The notes under the pieces were generated by a model. The model did not search any database. It saw only the letters and a list, made by a program, of their open reading frames with translations, and was not told where the DNA came from. 9,404 nucleotides of DNA from JAZQNC01 sp045536155. GTDB taxonomy: Bacteria; Bacillota; Clostridia; Oscillospirales; CAG-272. Below are positions 5,879 to 9,404 of this stretch, one piece after another. The stretch is from assembly GCA_045536155.1 (NCBI GenBank), contig JAZSMZ010000149.1, forward strand, positions 1 through 9,404. The letters run 5' to 3'. Positions within the stretch are counted from its first letter, which is position 1. Every line of letters begins with the position of its first letter. The translations under genes were made by a program, and so were the position numbers.

Positions 5879-6826
5879 ATGAAAAGAACATTATCTTTGA
5901 TCATCGTTGCATTGATGCTCATAACACTTTGCCTTACCTCCTGCTCGTCTTCCGGTAAGATCTTCCTCGCAACAGGCAGTGAAACAGGTACATACTATTC
6001 CTTCGGTAACGCTCTCGGCACCGTTCTTTACGACAAGATCGGTCAGGAATTCAGCGTTCAGTCCACCGGCGCTTCCAAGGCTAACATTCAGCTCGTAGCC
6101 GACGGTGAGGTTTCCATGGCTATCGTTCAGAACGACGTTATGGACTACGCCTTCAACGGCACCAACACCTTTGCTACCGACGGCGCTATCAAGGGATTCT
6201 CCGCAGTTTGCACCCTCTACCCCGAAGTAGTTCAGATCATCGCTAAGCCCGGCATTAACAGCATTGCCGACCTTAAGGGCAAGAACGTATCCGTCGGTGA
6301 CGCAGGATCGGGTACAGAGTTCAATGCCAAGCAGGTATTTGAAGCTTACGGCATGACCTTTGACGACATCAACAAGCAGTCCCTCGGATTTACCGACTCC
6401 GCAGACAAGTTCAAGGACGGTCAGCTTGATGCATTCTTCACCGTTGCAGGCGCTCCCACCACCAACATCGCAGAGCTTGCAACCGCTAACGATTTTGTAA
6501 TCCTCTCCATCGGTGCTGAACAGCTTCAGTACCTCCAGGAGCACTACGCTTACTATACTCCCTACACCCTTCCTGCCAACACTTATGCAAAGCAGACTGA
6601 GGATGCTGTAACAGTTGCAGTAAGAGCAACTATCATCGCTGCTGACACTCTCAGCGAAGAAACCGTTTACAACATCACCAAGGGTATCTTCGAAAATATC
6701 GATGCCATCAAGGCAGTTCATGCAAAGGGCGGAGAGCTCTCTGTTGAAAGCGCAATCACCGGTATTTCTATCCCCTTCCATGCCGGTGCTGAAAAGTACT
6801 TCAAAGAAGTCGGCGCTATCCAGTAA
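5879..6826 (+). CDS. TRAP transporter substrate-binding lipoprotein, TAXI family
   Basis: 315 residues. It would be the extracytoplasmic solute receptor of a tripartite ATP-independent periplasmic-type transporter, tethered to the outer face of the membrane in this Gram-positive cell. Seen: a lipoprotein signal with KR at 2-3, a hydrophobic core (5-19) and lipobox LTSC with Cys22 as the modified residue. The TAXI hallmark ATGSETGTYYSFGNALG (31-47) follows. Other family features are TGASKANIQLVADGEVSMAIVQND (63-86), the hinge-like LYPEVVQIIAKPGI (113-126), DLKGKNVSVGDAGSGTE (131-147), and an ending IPFHAGAEKYFKEVG that matches the usual TAXI C-terminus, so the stop is authentic. Codon choice is rich in GGT, GTT, AAG and TTC, suggesting high expression. 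Substrate is unknown; characterised TAXI proteins include glutamate and related dicarboxylate binders. It is first in the operon with its own promoter and strong ribosome binding site. Confidence 0.95.
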   Translation: MKRTLSLIIVALMLITLCLTSCSSSGKIFLATGSETGTYYSFGNALGTVLYDKIGQEFSVQSTGASKANIQLVADGEVSMAIVQNDVMDYAFNGTNTFATDGAIKGFSAVCTLYPEVVQIIAKPGINSIADLKGKNVSVGDAGSGTEFNAKQVFEAYGMTFDDINKQSLGFTDSADKFKDGQLDAFFTVAGAPTTNIAELATANDFVILSIGAEQLQYLQEHYAYYTPYTLPANTYAKQTEDAVTVAVRATIIAADTLSEETVYNITKGIFENIDAIKAVHAKGGELSVESAITGISIPFHAGAEKYFKEVGAIQ

Positions 6827-6835
6827 TTATTAACA

Positions 6836-7339
6836 TTGCAAAGCAAAACAATCAACAGAAGCAGAAAAGCCGCAGTTTTAATCTCTGCGGCTCTCCTTCT
6901 TTTAATATCAGCTCTAGTATTTTTGCTGTCATGTGAAAAAGAGTACAGCAAATTGGTTGTACGCGATCAGGAAAGCGGCAAGATTTACGCCTCCTACCCC
7001 TGTCCCAACGGCACTCAGTTTTCTGTTGAATTTACCCATTCGGTAAATAAATCACCGGTTATCGACGTTTTTGAGGTCAGCGACGGAGTTATTTCGGTTG
7101 TCGAAGCGCGCTATTACACCTTTGGCGCGGGTATGCCCTTTTCGTCGGACGAACCGGGTTGGACATTTACGACAGGCGAGGACGGAACTATAATTGTCAC
7201 GGGGATAGGCTACACCTACGATTCGCTCAACTACATCGTGGGCACAGTTTACGACCACATACTGACAATTAACGGCGAGAGCATCAATCTGCGCGAGCTT
7301 TGCTCAAAAAACGCAAAAATATCCATTTCACAAGAGTAA
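6836..7339 (+). CDS. DUF1850 domain membrane-anchored protein of TRAP-TAXI operon
   Basis: 167 residues from TTG at 6836, the only start that keeps the N-terminal membrane segment. No ATG or GTG is available in frame there, and no Shine-Dalgarno is visible. Residues 12-32 form a hydrophobic segment after an RSRK positive patch, ending in LLSC (Cys33), so it is either a membrane anchor or a weak lipoprotein site. The outer domain contains QFSVEFTHSVNKSPVIDVFEV and ARYYTFGAGMPF, the THSVxxxPV and FGAGMP motifs that define DUF1850. This family is found next to TAXI-type TRAP genes; its molecular role is not established, and an accessory or assembly role is inference. It lies in the same frame as the upstream gene, whose TAA is nine bases before the TTG, suggesting reinitiation or coupling. 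Codon use is less biased than in the upstream gene. Confidence 0.88.
   Translation: MQSKTINRSRKAAVLISAALLLLISALVFLLSCEKEYSKLVVRDQESGKIYASYPCPNGTQFSVEFTHSVNKSPVIDVFEVSDGVISVVEARYYTFGAGMPFSSDEPGWTFTTGEDGTIIVTGIGYTYDSLNYIVGTVYDHILTINGESINLRELCSKNAKISISQE
6868..6892 (+). terminator. Intercistronic hairpin after the binding-protein gene (attenuator or mRNA stabiliser)
   Basis: AGCCGCAG (6868-6875) and CTGCGGCT (6885-6892) are perfect 8-bp arms with six GC pairs and a nine-base loop. The sequence following is pyrimidine-rich (CTCCTTCTTTT, 6893-6903), which would make a partial rather than efficient terminator. It starts 42 bases after the binding-protein stop and lies within DUF1850 codons 11-19. 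Confidence 0.5.
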
Positions 7340-7373
7340 ATCGACATCTCCGTATAAACACGCATATCAGAAA

Positions 7374-7380
7374 GATAAGG
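7374..7380 (+). promoter_or_regulatory. Ribosome binding site of the TRAP permease gene
   Basis: GATAAGG, a modest Shine-Dalgarno match, ends eight bases before the ATG at 7389. The 49-base gap after the DUF1850 gene shows no terminator. Confidence 0.5.
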
Positions 7381-7388
7381 TAAGTATA

Positions 7389-9398
7389 ATGTCTGAAAAG
7401 AACAAAACCGTCACAGAAGATCCCATTTCGATGGTCGATCTGCTGAACGAAGACGAAACCTTTGACGCCGATGCCCTGCTTGCGGACCTCGACAAAGAAT
7501 CGAACACCCGCATTTACAGCGGCAAGGTTTCAAAATGGATCGTCCGCATAGTGCTTTTGGCAATTGTGGGATTTATATTCTACTGCATATTCGGCTATAT
7601 CGAAGAAAGAGCAAGAAAGAGCATCTTTCTCGGACTTATAATGGTTGCCGGATTCCTTCTCTATCCCTCCCATAAAAACCAGTCAGTTCACTTGAGCCGC
7701 ATCAGAATTCCCGATGCAATTCTGGCAATCGTCTCATTTTTCCCATATCTGTATTTTGCACTCAACGTCGAATACTTCATTAATTCGGCTACACGTACCA
7801 CCAACTTTGACGTAATAGTCGGACTTATCGCGATCGTATTGCTCTTCGAGCTCTGCCGCCGCGTCACGGGTATCCCGATCATGGTGGTTGCAGGCGCATT
7901 TATAGTCTACATGGGATACAACTGTATCTTTGAGCGCGGTTTCGATTTCTTCAAAGCGATCAACCGCATTACAAACCAGCTCTTCTATTCAAACGTATCT
8001 ATCATGGGCTCGCCCATCAACGTTTGTGTAAACTTTATCGTACTCTTCATCCTCTTCGGTTCATTCCTTGAAAAATCGGGTATCGGTACATTCTTTATCG
8101 ATCTTGCAAACTCGATCGCAGGATTTTCTGCGGGAGGACCTGCTAAGGTTGCCGTTATTTCGAGCGGACTTGAGGGTATGTACTCCGGCTCTTCTGTTGC
8201 AAACACAGTAGGCTCGGGTTCGGTTACCATTCCCGTAATGAAAAAGGCAGGTTACCGTCCCGAATTTGCGGCTGCAGTCGAAGCGGCGGCATCTACGGGC
8301 GGACAGATAATGCCTCCCATCATGGGTGCTGCGGCCTTCCTTATGGCTGAAATGACCGACACTCCCTATCAGGTTATCGCAACTGCCGCGATCCTTCCCG
8401 CTATTCTCTACTTTGCCGGAATATTCCTCATGGTTCATTTCGAAGCAAAGAAGATGGGTCTTAAGGGTCTTCCCAAGGACAGCATCCCGAACTTCTTCAA
8501 GCTCATGCTGAAAAAGGGATATCTCCTTATCCCGATCGTTTTGCTTGTCGGACTTATGTCGAGCGGCAGAACCGCTTCCTTTGCGGCATCCATTGCCATC
8601 GTTGCGGCTATAGTCGTAAGCTTTTTCGATAAGGAAACACGCTTTACTCCCTCCCGTTTTATCAACACCATTGAAGCCGGCGCAAAGAACGCAATCGGTG
8701 TTTCGGTTGCCTGCGCTATGGCAGGTATCGTTATCGGTGTTATCACCTATACCGGTCTTGCAACTACCCTTTTCAACGTAATCGTTCCGATTGCAAAGCA
8801 GAATATATTCATTGCGCTCTTCCTTACAATGATCGCCTGCATTATATGCGGTATGGGTGTTCCGACAACGGCAAACTACATACTTATGGCGACTATCACC
8901 GCTCCTATCGTTATAGGAATGGGTATTGAGCCCCTCGCGGCGCACATGTTCGTATTCTTCTTCGGCATCGTTGCCGATATTACTCCTCCCGTTGCCCTCG
9001 CGGCATACGCCGGATCGGCTATTGCTCACTCCAATCCTTTGAAAACAGGCGTTCAGGCAACAAAGCTGGCAATTACGGCATTTATTGTCCCCTACGTATT
9101 CGCTCTCAGCCCCGAAATGCTCTGGATAGGTATTGAAGCCAATGCTTCCGATATATGGATGGTCGTTCGCATCTGCCTTACCTCGGCGGCGGGCATGGTT
9201 GCCCTCTCTGCGGGACTTGAAGGATTTTTACTGACTCATCTTAAGATATGGGAAAGAATTCCGCTTATAATTGCAGGTGTTTTGATGGTTATCCCGAGCG
9301 GTATTACCGACGTCATCGGTATTGCGATATTTGCAGTTATCATTGTTTTTGAGATAATCAGAAAGAAAGCATCAAAGAAAAACGAAATACCCGCATAA
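7389..9398 (+). CDS. TRAP transporter fused permease (DctQM-type 4TM/12TM fusion, TAXI class)
   Basis: 669 residues, the usual size for fused TRAP permeases that join the small Q-type and large M-type subunits. It would import the solute delivered by the TAXI protein, driven by an ion gradient (commonly Na+; the ion cannot be read here). Residues 1-46 are an acidic cytoplasmic tail. About four helices follow (near 50-70, 79-92, 108-130 and 140-178) as the Q-like part. The M-like part carries the first re-entrant/ion-site region GLEGMYSGSSVANTVGSGS (260-278) leading to VTIPVMKKAGY, and AASTGGQIMPPIMGAAAF (300-317). The second half has the pseudo-symmetric GMGVPTTANYILMATITAPI (488-507) and ADITPPVALAAYAGSAIA (529-546). 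The order of these elements fits the elevator-type TRAP fold. The product ends KKASKKNEIPA; six bases of window remain after the stop, so the operon may continue. Confidence 0.95.
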   Translation: MSEKNKTVTEDPISMVDLLNEDETFDADALLADLDKESNTRIYSGKVSKWIVRIVLLAIVGFIFYCIFGYIEERARKSIFLGLIMVAGFLLYPSHKNQSVHLSRIRIPDAILAIVSFFPYLYFALNVEYFINSATRTTNFDVIVGLIAIVLLFELCRRVTGIPIMVVAGAFIVYMGYNCIFERGFDFFKAINRITNQLFYSNVSIMGSPINVCVNFIVLFILFGSFLEKSGIGTFFIDLANSIAGFSAGGPAKVAVISSGLEGMYSGSSVANTVGSGSVTIPVMKKAGYRPEFAAAVEAAASTGGQIMPPIMGAAAFLMAEMTDTPYQVIATAAILPAILYFAGIFLMVHFEAKKMGLKGLPKDSIPNFFKLMLKKGYLLIPIVLLVGLMSSGRTASFAASIAIVAAIVVSFFDKETRFTPSRFINTIEAGAKNAIGVSVACAMAGIVIGVITYTGLATTLFNVIVPIAKQNIFIALFLTMIACIICGMGVPTTANYILMATITAPIVIGMGIEPLAAHMFVFFFGIVADITPPVALAAYAGSAIAHSNPLKTGVQATKLAITAFIVPYVFALSPEMLWIGIEANASDIWMVVRICLTSAAGMVALSAGLEGFLLTHLKIWERIPLIIAGVLMVIPSGITDVIGIAIFAVIIVFEIIRKKASKKNEIPA

Positions 9399-9404
9399 AA
9401 TAAG

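Noticed and set aside
5891..6781. A 296-codon open frame on the minus strand across the TAXI binding-protein gene
   Set aside because: Same codon-bias artefact; no ribosome binding site, no domain, and it is fully covered by a convincing gene.
6824..6838. The binding-protein and DUF1850 genes as one fused gene split by a premature stop
   Set aside because: They share a frame, but the binding protein ends with the normal TAXI C-terminus and DUF1850 proteins are usually separate with their own membrane anchor.
8061..9029. A 322-codon open frame on the minus strand across the TRAP permease gene
   Set aside because: The translation is highly charged with runs of Arg, Asn and Cys and lacks any domain; the sense strand encodes a textbook TRAP permease.

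Overview
The window looks like part of a chromosome from an anaerobic, low-to-mid GC Firmicute, most likely a gut-type member of the Clostridia (Oscillospiraceae/Ruminococcaceae-like). The reasons are clostridial-type Rex, DnaD and DnaC/DnaI-like replication proteins, a Bacillus/phi3T-like ThyA, strong AAAGGAG ribosome binding sites, and a TRAP-TAXI transporter of the fused-permease type. The assignment is from protein style only; no 16S or other marker is present. All ten genes are on the + strand.

Region 1 (1-5630) is a dense, mostly housekeeping gene run. It holds the 3' end of tsaD (t6A tRNA modification), an isocitrate/isopropylmalate-family dehydrogenase (probably isocitrate dehydrogenase), the redox-sensing repressor rex, a DnaD-domain primosome protein, a DnaC/DnaI-like helicase loader, thymidylate synthase (thyA) and dihydrofolate reductase (folA). 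Gaps are 12 to 40 bases, so co-transcription of much of this block is plausible. Functionally it couples a redox-linked carbon enzyme and a NADH sensor with replication initiation and dTMP supply: ThyA makes dTMP and dihydrofolate, and FolA recycles the dihydrofolate. The block ends in a good intrinsic terminator at 5637-5684.

Region 2 (5685-5878) is an AT-rich control region. It has two short dyads, a near-consensus sigma-A promoter (TTGACA, 17-base spacer, TATTAT) and a perfect 9+9 dyad just downstream of the expected transcription start, which is a good operator candidate for an unidentified regulator.

Region 3 (5879-9404) is a three-gene TRAP-TAXI operon: a substrate-binding lipoprotein, a small membrane-anchored DUF1850 protein, and a fused 4TM/12TM-type TRAP permease. 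The binding protein would capture an organic anion (substrate unknown; some characterised TAXI proteins bind glutamate or related dicarboxylates) and hand it to the ion-driven permease. A perfect GC-rich hairpin sits just after the binding-protein stop codon, inside the start of the DUF1850 gene. That gene has only a TTG start and no visible Shine-Dalgarno, an arrangement that would favour excess binding protein.

I see no CRISPR array, insertion sequence, prophage, RNA gene or defence system. The most useful second looks are the TRAP operator dyad, the SBP/DUF1850 junction, a Rex with a degenerate dinucleotide-binding loop, a triplicated C-terminal motif in the DnaD protein, and a terminator-like dyad inside that gene.
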